Positions 17,502-25,583 of a DNA stretch of 26,455 nucleotides are shown in pieces. This DNA is from a virus. A program made the position numbers and the translations under genes. Each line of letters begins with the position of its first letter. Position 1 is the first letter of the stretch. A model generated the notes under the pieces. The model saw only the letters and a program-made list of their open reading frames with translations, had not been told where the DNA came from and did no database searches. The DNA is taken from positions 1 to 26,455 of the IMG/VR virus record IMGVR_UViG_3300042541_001248; one strand, written 5' to 3'.

Positions 17502-19819
17502 GACTCGACCTTCAAAAACTCTCCGTGCCGGAAGCCGCGAGAGTGCTCAACAGCACTGCTATAGGCGAGGTCATATCGCCGCGTGTTGTCTACCGGCACC
17601 TTAACAGGGCGGGTCTGAAGATTGGCGACGGGCGGTCGCTACATGTTGTCCGGTATGCCGCGTGGCTATTCAGCGTCCGCAGCGAAGCAAAGCCAGAGCC
17701 GGGGAGCGAGAGGGCCGACTACGAGAAGGTTAAGTCTGCTGCTGCAAAGCGGGCTAGGAACATCTCGGAAGCGGGACGCGACATAGCCGACGAAGATTGG
17801 GTGCGGCCAGCAAAAGACCAGACACGCAAAGATGCCGCGACCATGGGGTTCCGCGCTTTCTGCGATGCCTACTTTCCGCAGTTGTTTCACCTCCCATGGT
17901 CTGACGATCATCTACGAGTGATCTCAAAAATCGAGCGGGCGGTTCTCGAGGGAGAACTTTTTGCGATGGCAATGCCCCGCGGCAGCGGCAAGACAACGCT
18001 TTGCGAAATGGGCTGCATCTGGGCGCTGATGATCGGTGCGCATGAGTTTGTCACCCTCATAGGATCGGACGAGGGTCATGCCGCGGACATGCTCGACTCC
18101 ATCAAAAGCGAACTGGAAAACAACGATTTGCTGGATGAGGATTGGTCAGAAATAACAGGCCCGATTCGGGCGCTGGAGGGCATCCACCAAAGAGCGAAGG
18201 GGCAGTTGTTCAGCGGAGAGCGGACCCACATTGGCTGGACATCTGGAGAGATCGTTCTCCCCACCGTCCCCGGCTCGATGGCATCGGGAGGCATCATTCG
18301 CGTCGGAGGGATCACGGGCCGCGTTCGTGGAATGAAGTTCAAGAGGCCAGACGGCAGAAGCGTTCGGCCGTCGCTTGTATTGGTGGATGACCCACAGACA
18401 GACGAATCCGCAAAGTCTCCAAGTCAGTGCGCGACGCGAGAGGCGATTCTGTCTGGCGCTATCCTCGGCCTCTCAGGCCCCGGCACCAAAATCGCCGGAC
18501 TTATGACGCTCACCGTCGTTCATCAAGATGACATGGCAGATCGCATGCTCGACCGCACCAAACACCCAGCATGGCAGGGCGAGCGGACCCGCATGGTCTA
18601 TGCGTTCCCGAAAAATGAAGCGATGTGGGCGCAATACCGCGACCTTCGCAGGGGAGGGCAGGCAGAAGGGACAGGGACAGAGGCGGCCACTCGGTTCTAC
18701 ATGGAGAACCAAGCAGCGATGGACGAAGGGTCTTTGGTGTCGTGGCCGGCTCGGCATGACCCCGGAGAATTGTCGGCGCTTCAACACGCGATGAACATCC
18801 GGTGCGACCGCGGGGATAATGCCTTTTATGCGGAGTACCAAAACGAGCCGCTGCCATCGCTCACGGACCACATGGAGGTGCTGTCTGCGGAGGTAATTAA
18901 CAAGAAGAAAAATGGATACAAGCGCGGAGTCATACCCGCAAAGGCCAACAGAATTACGGCATTCATCGACGTGCAGCAGACTATTTTGTATTGGGTCGTG
19001 TGCGCGTGGGAGGATGATTTCAGCGGTGCAATCATCGACTACGGCACCCATCCAGATCAGGGGCGGGCATATTTCACGATGCGTGACGCGAAGCGCACGA
19101 TCCAGATTGAACACCGCGAGTCCGCGTTTGAATCAAACCTCTATGTGGCGCTGGAGAAGTGCGTCACCACGCTCGCATCCCGCGAATATCGCCACGACGA
19201 TGGCACATCGCAGAGGATCGAGAGGATGATGATCGATGCGAATTGGGGTTCCTCTACGGATATCGTTTACCAATTCTGCCGCGCCTCTCCATTCGGAAGC
19301 ATCGTAATGCCGTCGCACGGACGTTACGTAGGCGCATCGTCTTTGCCATTCTCTGAATACGCGAAGAGGCCGGGGGATCGCGTTGGGCCTAATTGGCGTA
19401 TTCCGGGTACGGCAGGGAAGAGGGCCGTAAGGCACTGCGTTTATGACACTAACTTTTGGAAATCATTCGCAACCGCCAGATTCCAGACTTCAATCGGTGA
19501 GCCGGGGTGCCTGACGCTGTTTAGCGACTATGACCACGGGCTGCTGTGCGACCATTTACTGGCAGAGGCTCCGGTGCGAACGGAAGCCAGAGGCCGAGTC
19601 GTGGACGAGTGGAAAACCAGAATTGTGGGGCAGGATAACCATTGGCTGGACTGCCTTGTAGGCAACTGCGTGGCGGCTTCGATGTGCGGTGTTAGGACAG
19701 TGGGTGTCGATGCCCAGGCGGGCGTTAGGAAGAAATACACAGGCGCGAGCGTCGGCGCAACACGAAAATCCTTTGGAAAGCCGCCGTTTGGTGAATCAAT
19801 AGAGAATCCGCTACGATGA
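17498..19819 (+). CDS. Terminase large subunit, GpA-like
   Basis: About 773 aa from the TTG at 17498, which overlaps the upstream stop; a GTG at 17465 is the other option. Residues 10-58 form an HTH-like module (LSVPEAARVLNSTAIGEVI, then VRYAAWLF). Walker A is MPRGSGKTT (about 159-167) and Walker B is LVLVDDPQ (about 293-300). The C-terminal nuclease has acidic residues in FIDVQQTILYW, MMIDANWGS and NHWLDCLV. This is the lambda gpA-type family that cuts concatemers and pumps DNA into the head. The product of the next gene fits the connector position. Confidence 0.92.
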   Translation: MRLDLQKLSVPEAARVLNSTAIGEVISPRVVYRHLNRAGLKIGDGRSLHVVRYAAWLFSVRSEAKPEPGSERADYEKVKSAAAKRARNISEAGRDIADEDWVRPAKDQTRKDAATMGFRAFCDAYFPQLFHLPWSDDHLRVISKIERAVLEGELFAMAMPRGSGKTTLCEMGCIWALMIGAHEFVTLIGSDEGHAADMLDSIKSELENNDLLDEDWSEITGPIRALEGIHQRAKGQLFSGERTHIGWTSGEIVLPTVPGSMASGGIIRVGGITGRVRGMKFKRPDGRSVRPSLVLVDDPQTDESAKSPSQCATREAILSGAILGLSGPGTKIAGLMTLTVVHQDDMADRMLDRTKHPAWQGERTRMVYAFPKNEAMWAQYRDLRRGGQAEGTGTEAATRFYMENQAAMDEGSLVSWPARHDPGELSALQHAMNIRCDRGDNAFYAEYQNEPLPSLTDHMEVLSAEVINKKKNGYKRGVIPAKANRITAFIDVQQTILYWVVCAWEDDFSGAIIDYGTHPDQGRAYFTMRDAKRTIQIEHRESAFESNLYVALEKCVTTLASREYRHDDGTSQRIERMMIDANWGSSTDIVYQFCRASPFGSIVMPSHGRYVGASSLPFSEYAKRPGDRVGPNWRIPGTAGKRAVRHCVYDTNFWKSFATARFQTSIGEPGCLTLFSDYDHGLLCDHLLAEAPVRTEARGRVVDEWKTRIVGQDNHWLDCLVGNCVAASMCGVRTVGVDAQAGVRKKYTGASVGATRKSFGKPPFGESIENPLR

Positions 19820-19835
19820 ACCCGGAGGTGACGGC

Positions 19836-20117
19836 ATGATTACGCAAGAACAAATGAACTCGCTTGTTGCCGCACTACTGGCAAATGCCGCTGGCCCAGC
19901 CAGCGCGAGCAATGACGCGGGAAGCGTCACAGCCCGAAGTGTTCCCGAACTCATTGAGGCAGTGAGATTCGTGGCCTCCATGAAAGCCGCCTCTAATCCG
20001 CAAAACAGGGGCCTTCGGATGAATGCCCTTCGACCCGCCGGCGCTGCGTTTGGGCACGGCGAGTTGAACGCTATGGATCAACTGGAACTCATGTGGCTTA
20101 ACAGAAGGTTCGTGTGA
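19836..20117 (+). CDS. Small head-tail connector-position protein (gpW-like place)
   Basis: 93 aa, with CCGGAGGTGACGGC as ribosome site. It lies exactly between TerL and portal, where lambda-type phages encode the gpW head-tail joining protein. The N-terminus MITQEQMNSLVAALLANAA is helical, followed by VPELIEAVRFVASM. The C-terminal MDQLELMWLNRRF is not a clear gpW match, so the family call rests on position. It is followed after one base by the portal GTG. Confidence 0.68.
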   Translation: MITQEQMNSLVAALLANAAGPASASNDAGSVTARSVPELIEAVRFVASMKAASNPQNRGLRMNALRPAGAAFGHGELNAMDQLELMWLNRRFV

Positions 20118-20118
20118 A

Positions 20119-21900
20119 GTGGGACTGCTTGACCGTCTGATCGGTCGCAAGCAAGCGGACACAACGGCACGAAAAGCCCCACAGATTTCACCCCAGCGGC
20201 TACGCGGCCGATACGATGCCGCGCAGACGACGAACGATAATTTCAATCATTGGGTGATGGCAGATCCGCTTTCTGCGGATGCTGGCATGACGCCGGCGGT
20301 TCGTCGCGTCTTGCGAAATCGCGCCCGATACGAGGCGGCGAACAACTCGTACTGCAAGGGGATGGTGCTCACGCTTGCAAATGACACCGTTGGGACCGGC
20401 CCACAAATCAAGGTGAACACGAACAGTCCCGCCGCCGACAGGATTATCGAGAAAAACGTCCACGCTTGGTTGGATGCAATCGATATCGCGAGGAAATTGC
20501 GAACAATCCGCTACGCGCAGTGCGTTGATGGCGAAGTTTTTGGGATGATGGTGACCAACGAGCGGCTGTCGGGGGTGCAACTCGACTTGCGGCTGGTAGA
20601 GGCTGACCAGATCGCAACGCCGACTCCATGGATGCTCAAGGAAGTCGATGGAATTGAGTTTGATGCAGCAGGCAACCCTTCCATCTACCACTTGCTGAAG
20701 AAGCATCCGGGTGCGCTCTACAACCTACCGAGCATGGAATACGACCGCGTTGACGCAAACATGGTCATGCACGTGTTTCGATCTGACCGCCCTGGGCAGC
20801 ACCGTGGGGTGCCGGAACTGACGCCTGCGCTTCCCCTATTTGCCATGCTCCGGCGTTACACACTGGCGACTCTGTCCGCTGCCGAAACGGCGGCAGACTT
20901 TGCGGCGGTTCTGTTTACCAACGCTCCCGCGAACGATTTGCCCGACGTTGAGCCGTTTGTCCCGCTGAACATTCAGCCGCGGTCAATGATGGCTCTTCCA
21001 GAGGGGTGGCAACTCGGGCAAATGCAGAGCGAGCAGCCGACAACCACATACGCAAACTTCAAGTCGGAAATCCTTAATGAAATTGCCCGCTGCTTGAATA
21101 TGCCCTTCAACATCGCCGCATGTAACAGCAGTTCGTACAACTACAGCAGCGGCAGGCTCGACCACCAAACGTATTTCAAGTCGATACGTATCGAGCGAAG
21201 CGGCCTGCAATACAAAGTCCTTGACAGACTATTTCGCGGGTGGATCAACGAGGCAGAAGACGTTGGCGGCCTTATTCCAGAGGATGCTGGCCCCGCCAGT
21301 GAGTGGAGTTGGTCGTGGGTGTGGGATGGCAACGAGCACGTTGACCCGCAATCAGAGGCCAGCGCGCAGCAGATGCGTCTGGAATCCAACACCACGACGC
21401 TCGCAGCGGAGTACGCAAAACTCGGCAAGGATTGGGAAATTGAACTGGAGCAACGAGCCAGAGAACTTGAGCGGATGCGGGAACTGGGAATCTTGCCGGC
21501 GGGCATGGCGGCACCCCTTGAAAATGAAGAGCAAAAGCAGGGCCCGCCAGACGAAGACGAGGCCGAAGTCGCAATGGAAGCAGGATTTAAGCCGCCGCAG
21601 GCCGCCAGAGCAGAGGCTGCGCGTGGCCTCGCATGGCGAAAAGAATACGGCAGGGGCGGCACCGCGGTAGGGCTCGCGAGAGCAAGAGACATCGCTGGTG
21701 GCAGGCCGCTTTCGGCAGACACAATCAAACGCATGGTGTCATTTTTTGCCCGCCACGAAGTGGACAAAAAGGGCAAAGGCTGGAGGCCGGGATCGGAAGG
21801 CTATCCTTCAAACGGCCGCATAGCGTGGGCTCTGTGGGGTGGTGATCCGGGGCGCGCTTTCGCAAGCAAAATCGCAAAGAAACTCGACCGCGGAGGGTGA
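20119..21900 (+). CDS. Portal protein, lambda gpB-like, with C-terminal extension
   Basis: 593 aa from a GTG. Residues 1-470 match lambda-type portals: MGLLDRLIGRKQ, RGRYDAAQTTNDNFNHW, SADAGMTPAVRRVLRNRARYEAANNSYCKGMV, then VDGEVFGMMV, HRGVPELTPALPL and RLDHQTYFKSIRIERSGLQ. From about residue 490 an added domain follows: WRKEYGRGGTAVGLARARDI, then LSADTIKRMVSFFARHEVDKKG and IAWALWGGDPGRAFA. I know this domain as a stand-alone or protease-linked unit in phages. The portal forms the ring through which DNA enters. The extra domain might tether other head components. Confidence 0.92.
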   Translation: MGLLDRLIGRKQADTTARKAPQISPQRLRGRYDAAQTTNDNFNHWVMADPLSADAGMTPAVRRVLRNRARYEAANNSYCKGMVLTLANDTVGTGPQIKVNTNSPAADRIIEKNVHAWLDAIDIARKLRTIRYAQCVDGEVFGMMVTNERLSGVQLDLRLVEADQIATPTPWMLKEVDGIEFDAAGNPSIYHLLKKHPGALYNLPSMEYDRVDANMVMHVFRSDRPGQHRGVPELTPALPLFAMLRRYTLATLSAAETAADFAAVLFTNAPANDLPDVEPFVPLNIQPRSMMALPEGWQLGQMQSEQPTTTYANFKSEILNEIARCLNMPFNIAACNSSSYNYSSGRLDHQTYFKSIRIERSGLQYKVLDRLFRGWINEAEDVGGLIPEDAGPASEWSWSWVWDGNEHVDPQSEASAQQMRLESNTTTLAAEYAKLGKDWEIELEQRARELERMRELGILPAGMAAPLENEEQKQGPPDEDEAEVAMEAGFKPPQAARAEAARGLAWRKEYGRGGTAVGLARARDIAGGRPLSADTIKRMVSFFARHEVDKKGKGWRPGSEGYPSNGRIAWALWGGDPGRAFASKIAKKLDRGG

Positions 21901-21904
21901 TGCG

Positions 21905-21979
21905 ATGGGGCTGGACGACTTTTGGTTTGAAGAAGAAGAAGAAGGCGACGAGTCGCTTGTTGAATTTCTCGACCTATAG
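21905..21979 (+). CDS. Tiny acidic protein, 24 aa
   Basis: Five bases after the portal stop, an ATG with GGAGGGTGATGC upstream opens a 24-residue frame: MGLDDFWFEEEEEGDESLVE and then FLDL. It is strongly acidic with aromatic residues. It lies between portal and protease genes, where small assembly factors occur. Its short length makes it uncertain; the good ribosome site supports it. Confidence 0.45.
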   Translation: MGLDDFWFEEEEEGDESLVEFLDL

Positions 21980-21998
21980 CCGCCACATAAGCGCTTGT

Positions 21999-22012
21999 CA
22001 TATTTGAGACAG
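21999..22012 (-). promoter_or_regulatory. Diverged reversed 14-nt element before capsid gene
   Basis: Reads CTGTCTCAAATATG on the minus strand, opposite to transcription, as at 15283. It sits in the only longer gap of the head operon (21980-22029). Confidence 0.42.
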
Positions 22013-22029
22013 TGCGGTACACAAGACGT

Positions 22030-23907
22030 ATGGACCCATTTTCGCTGACAGCCGAATTTTCTTTCGAGGACGCCGCCGTTAAAGCGTCGGCATCCGGCGA
22101 AGGAATGATGCAGCCACAAGGGCCGCGCCGGTTCAAAGTGAACGCCTACACGGGCGGTGCGATCAGGCAGGAATGGTCGAAAGAGCCCGTCATCGTTGAC
22201 TTGCAGGGCATGTCGTGGTCGAACAAGCGCCGCCCTATTCTTTTGCAGCACTCCTACGATCTGGACGCGATTCTCGGCCAGACAACGGACATTCGCGTTG
22301 AGGGCAAGAACCTCGTGGTCGAGGGCGAGATGATCGGCGGGAACGGAAACGCCGAGAAGGTAATCGCCTTGGCCGAACGCGGCTTTCAGTGGCAAGCGTC
22401 CATTGGGGCCGATGTTGTCCGAAGCGAAAAGTTGCCGCAGGGCGAAACCGCATTTGTTAACGGCCAGAGCGTCGTTGGTCCCGCAAGGATCATTCGTGCG
22501 TCGAGGCTGCGTGAAGTATCTGTTGTGACCCTTGGCGCGGACGATAACACGTCCGCTTCTCTTGCCGCTTCGGCGGCTCAACTGGAGGAAAGTTCCATGT
22601 CGGATGTCGTGCGCGACGATGCTGATTCGATCAAGGCCGAAGCCATCGCCGTTACGGCAAGCGTTCCGGCAATCAACGAGGATTCAATCGCGGAAAAGGT
22701 TACCGCACGACTCATGGCCGCCCAGGCCGAGGCCCGTCTGCAAGCCACGCGGGAAAGCCGCCCGTCCGCTCCCGCAGTGCATGTTCCACAAGACCGCGAG
22801 CCCTTCGGCGAAGTGCTGATGGCTGCAGCCTGCCAGAGTGGCCGGCTCACGGGCGTGGAGAAGTCGTTCTCTCCGCAGGTGCTCGAGGCCGCGCACAAGA
22901 AATACAAGGGCGGGATTGGCCTCAGTGAGATGCTGATTGAGGCCGCTCGCGCCAACGGCTACGAGGGTCGCACCACGTTCCGCGACGACTCCTACAGTCG
23001 CCCGATTCTCCGTGCCGCCTTCGCGACCCACGACATTGCCGACGTTCTGTCGGCCACGGTGAACAAGTTCCTGCTGCAAGGCTTCACCACGGTCGATACG
23101 TCGTGGCAGCGGATCTCGACCACGCGATCTGTCTCGGACTTCAAGACGGTCACCTCGTATCGCCTCACCGGCGGCTTCAAGTTTGAGGAGATGAGCGGCA
23201 AGTCCGAGTTCAAGATGGCAAGTGCTGGCAACATCAAGTACGAGAACGCTGCCCGCACCTACGGCATCGCCACGAACCTCAGCCGGGAAGACATCATCAA
23301 TGATGACCTGTCGGCCCTCACGCAGGTGCCAACGAGGATCGGACGCGGTGCCGCGCTGAAACTCAACGAGGTCTTCTGGACGGCGTTTCTCGACAACTCG
23401 ACCTTCTTCTCGGCGGGAAACAACAACTACTCCAGCGGGTCCTCGACTGCCTTTGGTATCGACGGGCTTACGGCCGCCGAACTGCTGTTTCTCAATCAGA
23501 CCGACGATGACGGCTTCCCGCTGGCCGTATCGCCGTCGATCCTGCTGGTGCCAACCTCGCTCAACGCGAAGGCGCTCCAGTTGAAGGGCAGCACGGAAAT
23601 CCGTGATACCAACTCCAACAAGTCGTACCCAACCGCCAACCCGCATGCGGGCAAGTACGAGATCATCACGACGCCGTACCTGTCCAATTCGTCGTTCACG
23701 GGCAACTCCACGACGGGCTACTACCTCCTCGCATCGCCCGCTGATCTCAGCACGGTCGAGGTCGCGTTCCTCAACGGTGTGCAGCAGCCCACCGTCGAGC
23801 AGGCCGACTTGGATTTTTCGCTGCTAGGCATACAGATGCGCGGGTTCTTCGACTTTGGGGTGGCGAAGGTCGAGCCGCGTGCAGGCGTCAAGATGGCTGG
23901 TGCTTGA
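22030..23907 (+). CDS. Prohead protease/major capsid fusion protein
   Basis: 625 aa from the ATG at 22030 (a GTG at 22012 is possible; no clear ribosome site). Residues about 30-190 are a prohead protease: RRPILLQHSYD with H74, FQWQASIGADV with S124, then SRLREVSVVTLGADDNTSA. A helical segment (about 190-255, e.g. RLMAAQAEARLQATRESR) is scaffold-like. The rest is an HK97-fold capsid protein: ILRAAFATHDIADVLSATVNKFLLQGF, YRLTGGFKFEEMSG, ATNLSREDIINDDLSALTQ, LNEVFWTAFLDN, ILLVPTSLNAKA, and a C-terminal FDFGVAKVEPR. One polyprotein would supply protease, scaffold and shell, with self-cleavage expected near residue 190-260. Confidence 0.93.
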   Translation: MDPFSLTAEFSFEDAAVKASASGEGMMQPQGPRRFKVNAYTGGAIRQEWSKEPVIVDLQGMSWSNKRRPILLQHSYDLDAILGQTTDIRVEGKNLVVEGEMIGGNGNAEKVIALAERGFQWQASIGADVVRSEKLPQGETAFVNGQSVVGPARIIRASRLREVSVVTLGADDNTSASLAASAAQLEESSMSDVVRDDADSIKAEAIAVTASVPAINEDSIAEKVTARLMAAQAEARLQATRESRPSAPAVHVPQDREPFGEVLMAAACQSGRLTGVEKSFSPQVLEAAHKKYKGGIGLSEMLIEAARANGYEGRTTFRDDSYSRPILRAAFATHDIADVLSATVNKFLLQGFTTVDTSWQRISTTRSVSDFKTVTSYRLTGGFKFEEMSGKSEFKMASAGNIKYENAARTYGIATNLSREDIINDDLSALTQVPTRIGRGAALKLNEVFWTAFLDNSTFFSAGNNNYSSGSSTAFGIDGLTAAELLFLNQTDDDGFPLAVSPSILLVPTSLNAKALQLKGSTEIRDTNSNKSYPTANPHAGKYEIITTPYLSNSSFTGNSTTGYYLLASPADLSTVEVAFLNGVQQPTVEQADLDFSLLGIQMRGFFDFGVAKVEPRAGVKMAGA

Positions 23908-23951
23908 TCAAAATCCTCAACCTCAACATTCCGCAGTAAGGAGAACGTAAC

Positions 23952-24281
23952 GTGGCTTCGACCGTTTCAGTTGGCTTTCGTGCAGACTACACCCCCTCGG
24001 CTGACGTTGCTCTGGGTGCCGTGGTCGTGCAGAACAAGTTGGTTGGAGTCGCGGATCGTCCGCTGCCTGCCAACAAACTCGGCTCGATTGCCGTCTACGG
24101 CATCTTCACGTTCCCCAAGGCCACGACCAGCGGCTCAGCGCTCGCTGCGGGCGTGGAGGTCTACTGGGACGCTGCTGCAAGCCGCGTGACTGCCACTTCG
24201 GCGGGCAACACCTTGGTCGGCAAGACCGTCAAGGCGGCCGTCGATGGTGATGCCACGGTCCTCGTTCTGCTGCGATCCTAA
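23952..24281 (+). CDS. DUF2190-like capsid-associated protein
   Basis: 109 aa from a GTG at 23952, with AAGGAG upstream. The beta-rich sequence (FRADYTPSADVALGAVVVQN, then LPANKLGSIAVYGIFTFPKA, LAAGVEVYWDAAA, GNTLVGKTVKAAVDGDATVLVLL) matches the DUF2190 family of small proteins next to capsid genes, thought to decorate the shell. Position directly after the major capsid gene supports this. Confidence 0.82.
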   Translation: MASTVSVGFRADYTPSADVALGAVVVQNKLVGVADRPLPANKLGSIAVYGIFTFPKATTSGSALAAGVEVYWDAAASRVTATSAGNTLVGKTVKAAVDGDATVLVLLRS

Positions 24282-24296
24282 TAGCGAGGGCGAGTC

Positions 24297-24668
24297 ATGC
24301 CAGACATCCTTGCGGATGCCGCAGCGTGGCTCAACGGCATGAGGCGGACTCATATGAGCCGCCACGTGGCCTACTCGCGGGCGGGAGTGTCGTCGCCGTG
24401 CTTGGCAACTGTTTCGCAAAGCGTGTTTGAGACGCAATCCGAAATGGGTGTCATTGAGCGGTGGGAGAGCAGGGACTTCCTAATATCCATGGATGACCTC
24501 CCTGTGGATTCTCCGCAGCGAGGAGACAGGATCGTGGAGACAATCGGGCCTACCGTTGTCACCTACGAGGTGTGTGCGCCACGCGGTTCGCCCGTGTGGA
24601 AATACGCCGATCCATTCAGAACATGCGTCCGAGTTTTTACCAAGGCGGTTGGCGAATCGCAGTCATAG
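24297..24668 (+). CDS. Head-closure / head-tail joining protein, likely
   Basis: 123 aa, start ATG after GAGGGCGAG. The N-terminal helix (MPDILADAAAWLNGMRRTHM) precedes a beta domain; MDDLPVDSPQRGDRIVE, then VVTYEVCAPRGSPVWKYAD and FRTCVRVFTK have the pattern of phage head-tail stoppers (PxxGD..., YEV, R-VFTK at the end). Its place, two genes after the capsid, agrees. I cannot confirm the family without a profile search. Confidence 0.66.
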   Translation: MPDILADAAAWLNGMRRTHMSRHVAYSRAGVSSPCLATVSQSVFETQSEMGVIERWESRDFLISMDDLPVDSPQRGDRIVETIGPTVVTYEVCAPRGSPVWKYADPFRTCVRVFTKAVGESQS

Positions 24669-24675
24669 GAACAAC

Positions 24676-24963
24676 ATGGCATACGTATCAACGATAAGCG
24701 TGACCGACTCGGCGCAGGTAACCGTACTGCCGCCTCCCACGGTCGGGATGTATCAATTTGTGGCAGTCGGCAACAACGGCACCAATACGGCTTACATCAA
24801 GTTCATCCCAGAAGGTGGCGATGTGACGCCGCAGAACGGCATTCCTTTGCCTGCCGGCGCGTCAATTTTGCTTGACCAAGACGACTCGCCGGTTCTTAAC
24901 AACGGCATCTTCGCGATTTGCGATAGCGGCGAAGACACCACCCTGGCTGTTCAAGCCTACTAA
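24676..24963 (+). CDS. Small virion-type protein, 95 aa
   Basis: The start ATG at 24676 has AGGA upstream; a longer frame from 24493 overlaps the previous gene. The protein is beta-rich (SVTDSAQVTVLPPPTVGMYQ, then TNTAYIKFIPEGGDV, FAICDSGEDTTLAVQAY). It looks like a small structural or adaptor protein of the tail-attachment area. No family recognised. Confidence 0.62.
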   Translation: MAYVSTISVTDSAQVTVLPPPTVGMYQFVAVGNNGTNTAYIKFIPEGGDVTPQNGIPLPAGASILLDQDDSPVLNNGIFAICDSGEDTTLAVQAY

Positions 24964-24972
24964 GGAGCAGCG

Positions 24973-25581
24973 ATGGCAATCGCAATCATCGGCGGCAGTT
25001 CTTCTGGCGGCGGCTCGTCCTACAACCAGAGCCTCAACACGACCGACAACGTCACGTTCAACAGCCTCACGCTGCCCAACTACACGCAAGTCGTGGTCGG
25101 CTCGTTCGACAATTCGACCGGCGGGGTGAACGGACTCAGCCTCATCTGTGCAGTCGGCTACGAACTCAACTGGCAGGGCGGGCGGCTGAAGAACGTCTAC
25201 AACAACGCTACGCAGATCATCCACGTTGACTCCCCGATTCAGTTCCATGCGGGCGTCCTGCCGAAGGTGGTCGCGCTCACCTACGCTGAAACCCTTGCCA
25301 CCGACGCCGAAACGGGCGAGATCTTCGACGTTACGCTGACCGGCAATGTAACGCTCTCAAACCCCACCAATCCGGTGGACGGCAAGACACTCCGCTGGCG
25401 GATTACGCAAGACGCAAACGGGAGCCGGGCGGTGACGCTGGGCGACAAGTTCGTAATCCCGTCCTCCGCGACCTCGCCGTTGCCGTTCAGCACGGCGGCT
25501 GACACGACGGACGTTCTCGCCGCGACGTATCACGCGGGCAGAGACAAGTGGGATGTCGTCGCCTTTGTGATGGGGTACTAA
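24973..25581 (+). CDS. Tail/appendage-type structural protein, 202 aa
   Basis: Start ATG with AAGGAG. The N-terminus SSSGGGSSYNQSLNTTDNVTF ends in the NQSLNTTD-x-x-TF sequence typical of trimeric tail appendage and fibre adaptor proteins. The middle TGNVTLSNPTNPVDGKTLRW and RAVTLGDKFVIPSS are also common in phage virion proteins. It probably attaches the repeat-rich fibre encoded next to the virion. No enzymatic motif is seen. Confidence 0.7.
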   Translation: MAIAIIGGSSSGGGSSYNQSLNTTDNVTFNSLTLPNYTQVVVGSFDNSTGGVNGLSLICAVGYELNWQGGRLKNVYNNATQIIHVDSPIQFHAGVLPKVVALTYAETLATDAETGEIFDVTLTGNVTLSNPTNPVDGKTLRWRITQDANGSRAVTLGDKFVIPSSATSPLPFSTAADTTDVLAATYHAGRDKWDVVAFVMGY

Positions 25582-25583
25582 TC

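Noticed and set aside
22684-23646. Leftward 320-aa frame opposite the capsid gene
   Set aside because: Shadow of the protease/capsid fusion, Arg/Glu-rich and without a ribosome site.
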